Positions 31,538 through 40,799 of a DNA stretch of 64,000 bases are shown here, in pieces (the stretch's first letter is position 1; the number at the start of each line of letters is the position of its first letter). Source of the stretch: Amycolatopsis japonica (GTDB taxonomy: Bacteria; Actinomycetota; Actinomycetes; Mycobacteriales; Pseudonocardiaceae); NCBI RefSeq assembly GCF_000732925.1, contig NZ_CP008953.1, positions 5,456,001-5,520,000 on the forward strand. Reading direction: 5' to 3'. A program made the translations under genes and the position numbers. The notes beneath the pieces were generated by a model. It was not told the origin of the DNA. It was given only the letters and a program-made list of their open reading frames with translations, and did no database searches.

Positions 31538-32467
31538 TCAGCCCTTGGTGGCGAGTCCGCGCAGGAAGAACGCCAGGTTCGCCGGGCGTTCCGCCAGCCT
31601 GCGCATGAAATAGCCGTACCATTCGTCGCCGTAGGGGACGTAGACGCGCATCGTCTCGCCGTCGCCCGCGATCCGGCGCTGCTCTTCGGGACGGATCCCG
31701 TACAGCATCTGGAATTCGTGGTCGTCCGCTTTGCGGCCCGCGTCCGCCGCGAGCTTCTCGGCGATCGCGATCATCCTCGGGTCGTGCGAGGCGACCATCG
31801 GATAACCCTTGCCCTGCATGAGGATCTTCAGGCAGCGCACGTAGGACTTGTCCACTTCGGACTTGTCCTGGAACGCGACCTCCTCGGGTTCGGCGTACGC
31901 GCCCTTGCACAGCCGGACACGGGATCCTTCGACAGCCAGGTCCCGGCAGTCCTGCTCGGTGCGCCGCAGGTAGGCCTGCAGCACCGCGCCGACCCACGGG
32001 TACTCGGTGCGCAGTTCCCTGAGGATGCCCAGCGTCGAGTCGGTGGTGGTGTGGTCCTCCATGTCGAGGGTCACCGTGGCACCGACCGCTTCGGCCGCCG
32101 CGCAGATCTTGCGGGCGTTCTCCAGCGCGACCTTCTCGCCGTCGGCGGGCAGGAACTGGCCCACCGCGGACAGCTTCACCGACACGTCCGCGCCGAACGC
32201 GAGGCCGTCGGCCGCCAGCGCGGTCAGCAGTTCCTCGTAGGCGCGGACGGTCGTCGCGGCCTGCTCGGCGTCGGTGGTGTCCTCGCCGAGGTGGTCGAGG
32301 GTGACCCGGAGGCCGTCGTCGGCCAGTTCGCGGACCACCCGGGCGGCGTCGGGCGTCTTCGCGCCGGCGACGAACCGGCTGACCACCGATCGGGTGGCGG
32401 GGACGACCTCGACCAGCTTGCGCATCCGCTGGGATCGAGCGGCGGCGAGCAACGGGGCACGCAACAT
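31538..32467 (-). CDS. Proline dehydrogenase (monofunctional)
   Basis: 309 residues from ATG 32465-32467, with AGGAG six bases upstream (a GTG three bases earlier is too close to it). Signature stretches VTLDMEDHTTTD, AVLQAYLRRTEQD and RVRLCKGAYAEPEEV belong to the FAD-binding TIM barrel of ProDH. It oxidises proline to P5C. It lies 16 bases after the P5C dehydrogenase gene in the same operon, giving the complete proline-to-glutamate route. Confidence 0.95.
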   Translation of the reverse strand: MLRAPLLAAARSQRMRKLVEVVPATRSVVSRFVAGAKTPDAARVVRELADDGLRVTLDHLGEDTTDAEQAATTVRAYEELLTALAADGLAFGADVSVKLSAVGQFLPADGEKVALENARKICAAAEAVGATVTLDMEDHTTTDSTLGILRELRTEYPWVGAVLQAYLRRTEQDCRDLAVEGSRVRLCKGAYAEPEEVAFQDKSEVDKSYVRCLKILMQGKGYPMVASHDPRMIAIAEKLAADAGRKADDHEFQMLYGIRPEEQRRIAGDGETMRVYVPYGDEWYGYFMRRLAERPANLAFFLRGLATKG

Positions 32468-32483
32468 CACGAACTCCTGGTTC

Positions 32484-34112
32484 TCAGCCCTGGTGGGGGT
32501 AACGGACGCTGGTGGGCGGGACGAAGGTCTCCTTGACCGAGCGCGGGCTCGTCCAGCGGAGCAGGTTGAACACCGAACCGGCCTTGTCGTTGGTGCCGGA
32601 CGCGCGGCCGCCGCCGAAGGGCTGCTGGCCGACGACCGCGCCGGTCGGCTTGTCGTTCACGTAGAAGTTGCCGGCGGCGAAGCGCAGCGCCTCGGACGCC
32701 TTCGCGACGGCGGTGCGGTCGTTCGCGATGACCGCGCCGGTGAGCGCGTAGGCGGCGGTCTCGTCGACCAGCTTCAGCACCTTGTCGAAGTCCTCATCCT
32801 CGTACACGTGGAGCGCGAGGATCGGACCGAAGTACTCGGTACGGAAGATCTCGTGGTCCGGGTTGTCCGACACCAGGATCGTCGGGCGCACGAAGTAGCC
32901 GACGCTGTCATCGGCGGTGCCACCGGCGATGACCTCGATCTCGGGGTCCTCGGCCGCGTTCTTCAGTACGGCGGCGTGCTTGTCGAAGGCGCGGCGGTCG
33001 ATCACGGCGCCACCGAAGTTGGTCAGGTCGTTGACGTCGCCGTAGGTGATGGCCTCGGTCTCGGAGACCAGCTCGTCCTTCAGGCTCGCCCAGAGCGACC
33101 GCGGGACGTAGGCGCGGGACGCGGCCGAGCACTTCTGGCCCTGGTACTCGAAGGCGCCGCGGATCAGCGCGGTGCGCAGGATGTCGACGTCGGCGGAGGC
33201 GTGCGCGAGCACGAAGTCCTTGCCGCCGGTCTCGCCGACCAGGCGCGGGTACGTGCGGTAGCCGGAGATGTTGGCGCCGACGGTGGCCCACAGGTGCTGG
33301 AAGGTCGCGGTCGAACCGGTGAAGTGGATCCCGGCCAGGTCGCGGTGGGTCAGGGCGACCTCGGAGACGGCCTTGCCGTCACCCGGCAGCAGGTTGATCA
33401 CGCCCGGCGGCATACCGGCTTCTTCGAGCAGCCGCATCAGCATGTGCGCGGCGTAGCTCTGCGTAGGCGACGGCTTCCACAGCACCACGTTGCCCATCAG
33501 CGCGGGCGCGGTCGGCAGGTTGCCGGAGATCGCGGTGAAGTTGAACGGGGTGATGGCGTACACGAAGCCCTCGAGCGGGCGGTGCTCCATCCGGTTCCAG
33601 ATGCCGGGCGAGCTGACCGGCTGCTCGGCGAGGATCTGACGGCCGAACGCGACGTTGAAGCGCCAGAAGTCGATGAGCTCGCAGGCGGAGTCGATCTCGG
33701 CCTGGAAGGCGGTCTTCGACTGGCCGAGCATGGTGGCGGCGTTCAGCTTGGCGCGCCACGGGCCGGCGAGCAAGTCGGCGGCGCGCAGGATGATGGCGGC
33801 GCGGTCGTCGAAGGACAGCGCGCGCCAGCCGGGAGCGGCGGCCTTGGCGGCGGCGATCGCGTCCTGGGTGTCCTGCGCGGTCGCACTGTGGATGACGCCC
33901 AGCACGGCCTTGTGGTTGTGCGGCTGGACGACCTCGATCTTCTCGCCGCCGCCCTTGCGCTGCTCACCACCGATCGTCGCGGTGATGTCGATGGGGTCGG
34001 CGTTGCCCAGCAACTTGAGCGCGCCCTCGAGTTCAGCGCGCTCAGCGCTGCCCGGCGCGTAGTTCAGCACCGGCTCGTTCTTCGGGGCGGGGGTCTGGGT
34101 CACGGCGTCCAC
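32484..34112 (-). CDS. pruA: L-glutamate gamma-semialdehyde (P5C) dehydrogenase
   Basis: 542 residues, GTG start with AGGAG six bases upstream. Aldehyde dehydrogenase residues: the nucleophile Cys in YQGQKCSAASRAYVP, Glu in RLVGETGGKDF and the NAD-binding FTGSTATFQHL. Sequence features such as ITPFNFTAISGNLPTAPALM fit the P5CDH type 1 group. It makes glutamate from P5C made by proline dehydrogenase and by RocD. Divergent from the PucR regulator, which probably activates it in response to proline. Confidence 0.95.
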   Translation of the reverse strand: MDAVTQTPAPKNEPVLNYAPGSAERAELEGALKLLGNADPIDITATIGGEQRKGGGEKIEVVQPHNHKAVLGVIHSATAQDTQDAIAAAKAAAPGWRALSFDDRAAIILRAADLLAGPWRAKLNAATMLGQSKTAFQAEIDSACELIDFWRFNVAFGRQILAEQPVSSPGIWNRMEHRPLEGFVYAITPFNFTAISGNLPTAPALMGNVVLWKPSPTQSYAAHMLMRLLEEAGMPPGVINLLPGDGKAVSEVALTHRDLAGIHFTGSTATFQHLWATVGANISGYRTYPRLVGETGGKDFVLAHASADVDILRTALIRGAFEYQGQKCSAASRAYVPRSLWASLKDELVSETEAITYGDVNDLTNFGGAVIDRRAFDKHAAVLKNAAEDPEIEVIAGGTADDSVGYFVRPTILVSDNPDHEIFRTEYFGPILALHVYEDEDFDKVLKLVDETAAYALTGAVIANDRTAVAKASEALRFAAGNFYVNDKPTGAVVGQQPFGGGRASGTNDKAGSVFNLLRWTSPRSVKETFVPPTSVRYPHQG

Positions 34113-34246
34113 TGACTGCTCCTGACTTCACTTCGCCGGATAGAGGTCTCACCCCGAACGGTAGACCGGACGGCTTCGCTGCGGCTTGTTCGACTGGCTA
34201 GAATCGGGGTGACCATCTTGTCCGATCGGCTTAATTCGGTGATGAC

Positions 34247-35833
34247 CTGACCACGGATACGACCACAGGCGCCTCACTCCGGCATGTCCTCGCCACGCTC
34301 GGGGAACCGCTGGTCAGAGTGCTCGCGGCCCCCGCCGGGCTCGGCGTCCAGGTGGAGGACGTGGTCATCCACGATCCGGAGGATCCACCCGACGCCCATC
34401 CGGGTGACCTCGTCCTGGTGATCGGCGCTCGCGGACGCTCGGCCTCCGGCGCGATCCGGGCGGCGGGGCGGTCCGGCGCGGCCGCCGTCGCGGTCAAGAC
34501 CGGCTCGGCCGTCGTCAACGTCGCGGCCGACGCGGGGATCGCGCTGATCGAGGTCGGTCACGAGGCGCGCTGGGAGCAGGTCGAAGCACTGGCCAGGGGC
34601 GTGGTCGACGCGGCGCGCGCGGGTGGCGAGGCAGACAGCGGCGAGGTGCTGGGCGATCTGTTCTCGCTCGCGCAGACCATCGCGACGCTGACCGGCGGCC
34701 TGGTCAGCATCGAGGACACCGCGAGCCGTGTGCTGGCCTATTCGCGGGCGGGCGACGAGGTGGACGAACTGCGCCGGCTTTCGATCCTCGGGCGCGAAGG
34801 CCCGGAACGGTATCTCGCGATGTTGCGTGAATGGGGCGTCTACCAGCGGCTTCGCGCCGGTGAAGGCATCGTCCGCATCGACGAGCGGCCCGATCTCGGC
34901 ATCCGGCGGCGGATCGCGGCCGGGATCCACGCCGGATCGCAGCCGCTGGGAACGATCTGGGTCCAGGAGGGCGCGCATCCGCTCACCGAAAGCGCGGAGG
35001 TCGCGTTGCTCGGGGCGAGCCGGGCGCTGGCGCCGCAGCTGATCCGCCACCGGACGCTGCCCAGCCCCGAACTCCGGCTGCGCGAGGATCTGCTGGCGGG
35101 CCTGCTCGACGGCCGCGTCGACGCCGAGTCCGTCGCCGACGACATCGGCGCGGATCCCGGGAAACCCGCCATGGTGCTGGCGTTCTCGCTCCCCCGCGAC
35201 CGGGCCGCGACCGACCGGCAGCTGCGGCGCGCCGAGCTGGTGCACCTGATCACCGTGCACACCGCCGCGTACCGGCGGAGCGCGCTGGTGAGCGTGATCG
35301 GCGGCCGGGTCTACGCGCTCCTTCCCGACCTCCCCGAGCACGCGGAAGCGCGGATCCTGGCGCTGGCCAAGGAAATCGTCGGTACCGCGCAACGGCATCT
35401 CGACGTCCGGGTGCGCGCGGCGCTCGGCGGTGCCGTGCCCCGGCTCTCGGACGCGGCGGCCTCGCGCGGCGACGCGGACCGCGTGCTGGCGACGATGGCG
35501 CGCGGGCACGAGACCGCGGACGTCGCCTCGCTGGCCGACGTCCGCGCCGAAGTCCTGCTCTCGGAGGTACTCGCGTTCCTCGGCGAGCAGCCGAGGATCC
35601 GCGATCCTCGGCTGACCGAACTGATCGCGCACGACGCGGAGCACGGCGGGATCCTGGTGCCCGCCGTGCTCGCGTACCTCGACGCGTTCGGGGACGTCCG
35701 GCGCGCGGCGCGCGAGCTGAACATCCATCCGAACACGGTCCGGTACCGGGTGCGCCGCGCCGGCGAGGTGTCCGGGATCGACCTGGACGACCCCGCTCAG
35801 CGCATGCTCACCCAGCTCCTCTTGCGCCTCTAG
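34247..35833 (+). CDS. PucR-family transcriptional regulator, probable activator of the proline operon
   Basis: The C-terminal HTH_30 domain is clear: LDAFGDVRRAARELNIHPNT followed by VRYRVRRAGEV. A GGDEF-like/CdaR middle region precedes it. The first ATG/GTG/TTG in frame is GTG 34319 (504 residues), but the frame stays open to 34235 and the extra codons read SLRHVLATLGEPLVRVL, which looks like part of the N-terminal domain. A CTG at 34247 (followed by ACC ACG GAT) is the only plausible earlier start, giving 528 residues. I used it with reserve. Divergent from pruA and proline dehydrogenase. Confidence 0.85.
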   Translation: MTTDTTTGASLRHVLATLGEPLVRVLAAPAGLGVQVEDVVIHDPEDPPDAHPGDLVLVIGARGRSASGAIRAAGRSGAAAVAVKTGSAVVNVAADAGIALIEVGHEARWEQVEALARGVVDAARAGGEADSGEVLGDLFSLAQTIATLTGGLVSIEDTASRVLAYSRAGDEVDELRRLSILGREGPERYLAMLREWGVYQRLRAGEGIVRIDERPDLGIRRRIAAGIHAGSQPLGTIWVQEGAHPLTESAEVALLGASRALAPQLIRHRTLPSPELRLREDLLAGLLDGRVDAESVADDIGADPGKPAMVLAFSLPRDRAATDRQLRRAELVHLITVHTAAYRRSALVSVIGGRVYALLPDLPEHAEARILALAKEIVGTAQRHLDVRVRAALGGAVPRLSDAAASRGDADRVLATMARGHETADVASLADVRAEVLLSEVLAFLGEQPRIRDPRLTELIAHDAEHGGILVPAVLAYLDAFGDVRRAARELNIHPNTVRYRVRRAGEVSGIDLDDPAQRMLTQLLLRL

Positions 35834-35845
35834 GGTTTCCCGTCC

Positions 35846-35909
35846 CGCATTCAGTCCTCTGGATGCGGTCCTTGCGTGTGCAAGTACCGCATTCAGAGGA
35901 CGAAACGCG
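35846..35909. repeat. Intergenic palindrome, TCCTCT family, double unit
   Basis: Arms 35846-35875 and 35880-35909 with loop GTGT. The units CAGTCCTCTGGATGCGG and ACCGCATTCAGAGGAC match the element at 9034-9095. It lies between the convergent PucR and S1-domain genes. Confidence 0.85.
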
Positions 35910-35914
35910 TGGGG

Positions 35915-36151
35915 TCAGGCCAGGGTCAGGCTGAACCGGCGGTTCTGGACGTCCAGTTTGTCCAGCCGCACCGCGACGGCCGCCCCGGCGGCGAACGGGC
36001 CGGTTCCGCCGACGGTCGGCAGCAGCCCCTCCATCCCGGGGGCCACTTCGACGAACGCGCCGAACGGCAGCACCCGGGTGACGACTCCGTCCAGAACGCC
36101 GCCGTCGGCGTGCGCGACGACGAACTCGCGCCAATTCTCGGTGGGAGACAT
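35915..36151 (-). CDS. Small S1-type RNA-binding domain protein
   Basis: 78 residues from ATG 36149-36151, with a perfect AAAGGAGGTGAAT ribosome site. A single S1/OB fold is suggested by GGVLDGVVTRVLPFGAFVEV, APGMEGLLPT and the closing strand NRRFSLTLA. Its residues preceding S1 (SPTENWREFVVAH) are conserved-looking. Probably an RNA-binding regulator; partner unknown. Confidence 0.8.
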   Translation of the reverse strand: MSPTENWREFVVAHADGGVLDGVVTRVLPFGAFVEVAPGMEGLLPTVGGTGPFAAGAAVAVRLDKLDVQNRRFSLTLA

Positions 36152-36304
36152 GCGATTCACCTCCTTTCCGCGCATGGTCCACAGGGGGGACACCTACGCG
36201 GAGGCGGGCTGCGGGCCCGCGCGGAGATCAAGCGGCGGCCGGGGAACCCGTCCGCTCACGGCACGAGGCCGACCCGGCAGTCATGGCCGTGACCCTAGCA
36301 AAGG

Positions 36305-37345
36305 TCACGACACGGCCGCCAGGCTGCGAAGGTCGGCGACCTCGGCCAGCGCGCGATAGGACTCCAGCCGCTCCGCCTGGTCGAAAGTGCTGGTGGTCAC
36401 CAGGATCTCGTCGGCGCCGGTCTTGGTGACGAGGTCCGCCAGCCGGTCGCCCACCTCGTCCGGGGTGCCGGCGAGCTGACCGTCGAGCGCCCGGTCCAGC
36501 CGGTCCCGGTCGCGGTCCGACAGCGGCCCGGCGAGGATCTCCTCCACCGGTGACAAGGGCGGGAAGACGCCGTGCGTGCGCGAATAAACGGTCGACCACG
36601 CTTCGGGGATCAGCAACCGCCGGGCCCGTTCGGCCGTCTCGGCGACCGCGATGGCCGTGGACACCACGACGTACGGCCGCGAAGCCTGAGGGGAAGGCCG
36701 GAACCCGGACCGATACCCCTCGATCGCTTCGAGCAGCGGACCCTCGCCCCGGACCGGCGCGATCACCAGCGGCAGCCCCAGTTCCGCGGCCAGCCGCGCC
36801 CCGGCGCCGGTGGCCAGCAGGAACGCGGGCACGCGCAGACCTTCCGCCGGGATGGCGTGCACGCCCGGATACGTCGTCTGATCGCCCGCGAGGAAGCCCA
36901 GCAGTTCGCGGACCTGCTCGCCGAAGCGGTCGGCGTCGTCCTTCTCGTGCCCGAGCGCCTGCCGCACCCCGCCGGTGAACCCGACGGAACGCCCCAGCCC
37001 CATGTCGATCCGGCCGGGGAAGAGCGATTCGAGCACGCCGAACTGTTCCGCGACCACGAGCGGCCGGTGGTTGGGCAGCATCACGCCGCCGGTGCCGACC
37101 CGGATCCGCTCGGTCGCCGAGGCGACCGCCGCGGCCAGGACGGTGGGCGCCGAACCGGCGACACCGGGCACGCTGTGGTGTTCCGACACCCAGAACCGGT
37201 GATAGCCCAAGGCTTCGATGTCCCGCGCGAAGGCGACCGTGTCCCGCAAGGCGCGGGGCGCGTCGCCGCCGCGGCGGGTCGGGGACCGGTCCAGTACCGA
37301 AAGCGTGATCACCCTCGGGTCAACGCGTCCGGGCCCGGCGGGCAT
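36305..37345 (-). CDS. LLM-class flavin-dependent oxidoreductase
   Basis: 346 residues, luciferase-like: LSVLDRSPTRRGGD, FWVSEHHSVPGVAGSAPTVL, VGTGGVMLPNHRPLVVAEQF and RIDMGLGRSVGF. The SEHH motif and the MLPNHxP stretch belong to the FMN-using MsnO8/alkanal monooxygenase-like branch. Substrate unknown. Seven bases after the DUF6221 gene and probably cotranscribed. Confidence 0.9.
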   Translation of the reverse strand: MPAGPGRVDPRVITLSVLDRSPTRRGGDAPRALRDTVAFARDIEALGYHRFWVSEHHSVPGVAGSAPTVLAAAVASATERIRVGTGGVMLPNHRPLVVAEQFGVLESLFPGRIDMGLGRSVGFTGGVRQALGHEKDDADRFGEQVRELLGFLAGDQTTYPGVHAIPAEGLRVPAFLLATGAGARLAAELGLPLVIAPVRGEGPLLEAIEGYRSGFRPSPQASRPYVVVSTAIAVAETAERARRLLIPEAWSTVYSRTHGVFPPLSPVEEILAGPLSDRDRDRLDRALDGQLAGTPDEVGDRLADLVTKTGADEILVTTSTFDQAERLESYRALAEVADLRSLAAVS

Positions 37346-37352
37346 TCCCCGC

Positions 37353-37745
37353 TCAGGGGCGCCAGCGCTCGCTGTAGTCCGGGTGGTCGGCGTGCGGCAG
37401 CGCCAGCAGCCGCAGGGTCAGGCACCAGTTCGTGCCTGCCTCGTCGGCGGGCACATGGCACGTCTCGCACCAGTACTCGTTGCCGTACAAGGGGAATCCC
37501 GGGACCTTCTCCGAAACCGTGGTGCGATGCGCCTGCAGGAGCCGCCGGGTCGCCTCGATCTCGTTGATCATCTGGTTGACCGCGTCGAGTTCGATGTCGT
37601 TGAGCGAGCGGATCTTCTTTTCGATGACGACCTTGGTCTCACCACGATTGAGCGATTCGTTGATCTCGGTTTTCTTGACCGCCTGCATGATCAACGCCTG
37701 GCGTTGCCCCACACGCGCGGCGAGGAAGGCGATCAGGTCGTCCAC
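37353..37745 (-). CDS. DUF6221-like protein
   Basis: 130 residues, GTG start with AAGGAGTACCC upstream. A helical first part (residues 1-70) is followed by a Cys pair in EYWCETCHVPADEAG and the terminal HPDYSERWRP. This HPDYxxxWRP ending is the hallmark I remember for DUF6221 proteins of actinomycetes. Function unknown; Cys pair could bind zinc. Confidence 0.78.
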   Translation of the reverse strand: MDDLIAFLAARVGQRQALIMQAVKKTEINESLNRGETKVVIEKKIRSLNDIELDAVNQMINEIEATRRLLQAHRTTVSEKVPGFPLYGNEYWCETCHVPADEAGTNWCLTLRLLALPHADHPDYSERWRP

Positions 37746-37927
37746 GGGTACTCCTTCGTCTCCCCCAGCCTAGTGTTCGGAGGGAAATGTCGCTGGCAGG
37801 AAGCCCTGCGTTACGGCTGAGTCCCACGCGTCACACAGTCTCGTATCGGTCACGGGTGGAGCGGTAACAGGTTTCTAGATCGACACGAAAGCGCAATCAC
37901 TCCGCGAGCAAAACGAAGAAGACACGG

Positions 37928-38410
37928 ATGGCGGGCGCGAATTTGTCACCGATACCGCACAACTCGTCACGAAATGCGTTCCCCGTCGTGGCGGGCCTCG
38001 CCGTCGCGCTCACTTTGGGCGCCGGCACCGGTGTGGTGGCGGCCACCCGGCCGGGTGAGCCCGTCGCCGCGCCGGCCACCCCGGCGACGGTGACCGTCAC
38101 GGCGGAGGCCGCGCCCGCGCCGACCGTGACCGTCCCGGCACCGCCGGTCACCTCGGGACGCACGGCCGTCGCTCCCCTCGCGGACCGCTTCGCCGACGGG
38201 ACCTATCTGGTCGGCACGGACATCCGAGCGGGCTCGTACCGCTCCCCCGGACCGGCACCGGGCGGAAACGGGCACTGCTACTGGGCGCGGCTCCGGCCCG
38301 AAGGCGCGTCGAAGATCGTGGCCGACCAGCTGACCACGGGCGCCGCGCGATTCACCGCGCGCAAAGGCGAGTACGTCCAGGTCGCGGGGTGTGAGTTCAC
38401 GCGGGCCTAA
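37928..38410 (+). CDS. Secreted or membrane-anchored protein of unknown function
   Basis: 160 residues. A hydrophobic segment (about 19-38, VVAGLAVALTLGAGTGVVAA) acts as signal or anchor, followed by an Ala/Pro/Thr-rich linker and a compact domain DGTYLVGTDIRAGSYRS, CYWARLRPEG and VQVAGCEF with two Cys that could form a disulfide. Such small extracellular domains are common in Amycolatopsis-type genomes without known role. Its stop overlaps the LigD-polymerase stop tail-to-tail. Confidence 0.8.
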   Translation: MAGANLSPIPHNSSRNAFPVVAGLAVALTLGAGTGVVAATRPGEPVAAPATPATVTVTAEAAPAPTVTVPAPPVTSGRTAVAPLADRFADGTYLVGTDIRAGSYRSPGPAPGGNGHCYWARLRPEGASKIVADQLTTGAARFTARKGEYVQVAGCEFTRA

Positions 38411-39426
38411 GTGTCGTCGCGCGCCTTGCTCGGCTGAACGCGCTTCGGCTCACCGGGCATTTTCGGGTAATCCGGCGGATACGGCATCTCGCCGAGGCCG
38501 TGGTCGCGTTCGTCCCGCGCGTACCAGTCCAGCAGCGTCTCGATGCCGAACGCCTGCTCGTCCATCGGCGCGTGGAGGTCGCCGCGCTCGGCGTAGAAGG
38601 CGCCCGCGGTGAGGACGTCGAAGTCGTCGGGATCGACTTCGGTCAGCAGATCCCAGGTCAGCGGCGTCGACACCGTCGCCCGCGGGGTGCCGCGGACCGA
38701 CCAGGACGACGCGACCGTGCGATCGCGCGCCGCCTGGTTGTAGTCGATGAAGACCCGGCCGCCGCGTTCTTCCTTCCACCACGCGATGGTGGCCTTCTCC
38801 GGGATCCGGCGCTCGACCTCGCGGCCCAGCGCGATCACCGCGTGCCGGACGTCGATGAAGTCCCATTCCGGCCGGATCCGCACCAGGACGTGCACCCCGC
38901 GGCCGCCCGAGGTCTTCGGGTAGCCGGTCAGGCCCGCCGAGCCGAGGACCTCGCGGACCACGCCCGCGACCTCGACCGCGTCGGAGAAACCGGCCTCGTC
39001 CGGCGGATCCACGTCGATGCGGAGTTCGTCGGGATGGTCGACGTCGGGCCGCCGCACCGGCCACGGGTGGAAGTCGAAGGTGCCCAGATTCGCCGCCCAC
39101 GCGAACACGGCGGGTTCGGTCGGGCAGACCTCCTCGGCCGTCCGGCCCGACGGGAAGGTGATCTTCGCGGTCTCCACCCAGTCCGGGGCGCCCTTCGGCA
39201 CGCGCTTGGCGTAGAACCACTCGCCCTCGACGCCGTCGACGTAGCGCTTCAGCGTCGTCGGCCGCTCCCCGATCGCGCGCAGCAACGGCACTCCGACCGC
39301 GACGTAGTGCTCCACGACCTGGCGCTTCGTGATCCCCCGGGCCGGGAAGTACACCTTGTCCGGGCTGGACACCCGGACCTTGCGTCCGCCTGCCTCGACC
39401 TCGATCGGCTCACCGTTCTTGGGCAT
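38407..39426 (-). CDS. LigD-type DNA repair polymerase (archaeo-eukaryotic primase fold)
   Basis: 339 residues from ATG 39424-39426. Signature stretches: YVDGVEGEWFYAKRVPKGAP, the catalytic Asp pair in DELRIDVDP, and SGGRGVHVLVRIRPEWDF (GRG-H motif), then WKEERGGRVFIDYNQAARDRT. It corresponds to the polymerase domain of LigD as a separate gene, like mycobacterial PolD-type proteins, and fills gaps or adds ribonucleotides in end joining. The separate LigC gene is at 27861-28940. Confidence 0.93.
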   Translation of the reverse strand: MPKNGEPIEVEAGGRKVRVSSPDKVYFPARGITKRQVVEHYVAVGVPLLRAIGERPTTLKRYVDGVEGEWFYAKRVPKGAPDWVETAKITFPSGRTAEEVCPTEPAVFAWAANLGTFDFHPWPVRRPDVDHPDELRIDVDPPDEAGFSDAVEVAGVVREVLGSAGLTGYPKTSGGRGVHVLVRIRPEWDFIDVRHAVIALGREVERRIPEKATIAWWKEERGGRVFIDYNQAARDRTVASSWSVRGTPRATVSTPLTWDLLTEVDPDDFDVLTAGAFYAERGDLHAPMDEQAFGIETLLDWYARDERDHGLGEMPYPPDYPKMPGEPKRVQPSKARDDT

Positions 39427-39445
39427 GCGCCCACCGTATCGCCGA

Positions 39446-40012
39446 TCAGGGCCGGGGATCGGTCTCCAGGATTGCCATGCTGATCGCGTCGTGCCATTCG
39501 CCGTCCCACCACAACGCGTCGCGTTGGAGACCTTCGCGGACGAACCCGGACTTCTCGTAGACCCGCTGCGCACGGGGGTTGAAGTCGAAGACCTCGAGCG
39601 AGACACGATGGAGGCCGACGACGTCGAACGCGAAGTCCAGGATGAGCTTCGTCGCCTCGGTGCCGTATCCCTTGCCGAAGACGTCGGGCCCGGTCAGGGC
39701 GATCCGGAACGAGGCCGAGCGGTTGTCCGCGTCGACGTCGTTGAGCACGACGTCTCCTAGATAGACGCGGTCGTCCTTGCGCAGGATCGCGTAGTCGGCC
39801 CGGTCGTCGAGGCCCGGCCGGGACGAGAGCCAGGTGCGGATCTGCTCCTCGGTGAACGTCGCGTGCGTTCCGGTGAACCGGGTGCCCTCCGGTTCGTGCA
39901 CCGCCTGCCACGCGGGTTCGAAATAGGTCTCGTCGAGCTGGGTGAGCACGACGTTCTCGCCGGTGAGTTCGGGCTGTGCCCGCAGCGCCTCGGTGTCGAT
40001 CACGGCGGACAC
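39446..40012 (-). CDS. GNAT-family N-acetyltransferase (RimJ/RimL type)
   Basis: 188 residues, GTG start. The acetyl-CoA signature is FGKGYGTEATKLILDFAFDV and the RimJ/RimL type is shown by HRVSLEVFDFNPRAQRVYEKSGF. Substrate could be a protein N-terminus or small molecule. Divergent from the VTT membrane gene with only a 15-base gap between start codons, so promoters overlap. Confidence 0.9.
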   Translation of the reverse strand: MSAVIDTEALRAQPELTGENVVLTQLDETYFEPAWQAVHEPEGTRFTGTHATFTEEQIRTWLSSRPGLDDRADYAILRKDDRVYLGDVVLNDVDADNRSASFRIALTGPDVFGKGYGTEATKLILDFAFDVVGLHRVSLEVFDFNPRAQRVYEKSGFVREGLQRDALWWDGEWHDAISMAILETDPRP

Positions 40013-40027
40013 GGTACGGTGGACGCG

Positions 40028-40714
40028 GTGTCCGGGCGTACCAAATTAATCCTCGCGCTCGCCGTACTCGCCCTGTTCGTGGCGGCGGCGGTGCTGCTGC
40101 CGATCCCGAGTCCGGCCGGGTTGCGGGCCTGGGCCGCCGAGACCGGACCGGCCACCCCGCTGGTGTTCTTCCTGGTCTATTCGGTGCTGACGGTGGCGCC
40201 GATCCCGCGCACCGTGTTCAACCTGGCCGGCGGGCTGCTGCTCGGCGCCACGACGGGGATCGTCGTCGGCATCCTGGCGACCACGGTCGCCTCGGGGCTC
40301 TCGTTCGCTCTTTCGCGGGCACTCGGCCGCGATCTGGTCACCCGGCACCTGCACCGGGCCAAGGTCCGCGCCGTCAACGACCGGCTTTCGGACGGCGGAG
40401 TCCTGGCGATCACCTCCTTACGGCTGATCCCGATGGTGCCGTTCGCTCCGTTCAGTTACCTGTGCGGAGTGTCATCTGTTCGTTTCGCCCCGTATCTGAT
40501 CGGGACCGCGCTCGGCAGCCTGCCGGGTACGGTCGCCGTCGTCGTCCTCGGCGACGCGCTGACCGGGGAAACACCTCCCGCCCTGCTGATCTGTTACGCC
40601 GTCTTCGCCGCCGCGGGGGCCATCGGGCTGGTCAAGGTCTTCCGGCGCAAGGCCCCTCCGCTACCCGAACCGAGCGGCGAGGAAGAATTGCCCGCCTCCG
40701 CACCGGCGAGCTGA
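40028..40714 (+). CDS. VTT-domain (TVP38/TMEM64, DedA-like) membrane protein
   Basis: 228 residues from GTG 40028 (another GTG nine bases upstream). The VTT core is VLTVAPIPRTVFNLAGGLLLG and LRLIPMVPFAPFSYLCGVSS with the two re-entrant Pro-containing segments, plus about five membrane helices. Relatives act as lipid scramblases or transporters. Short proline-rich tail at the C-terminus. Confidence 0.88.
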   Translation: MSGRTKLILALAVLALFVAAAVLLPIPSPAGLRAWAAETGPATPLVFFLVYSVLTVAPIPRTVFNLAGGLLLGATTGIVVGILATTVASGLSFALSRALGRDLVTRHLHRAKVRAVNDRLSDGGVLAITSLRLIPMVPFAPFSYLCGVSSVRFAPYLIGTALGSLPGTVAVVVLGDALTGETPPALLICYAVFAAAGAIGLVKVFRRKAPPLPEPSGEEELPASAPAS

Positions 40715-40799
40715 CGGGGAGCCGAAACCGCCGCCCGCTACACTCGATCGGGTGCGCGGGACCTGTCAGGCCGCGTAACGCCACCATCACCCGGAGAAT

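Noticed and set aside
34113..34246. A specific operator for PucR between it and pruA
   Set aside because: No clear inverted repeat could be picked out by eye.
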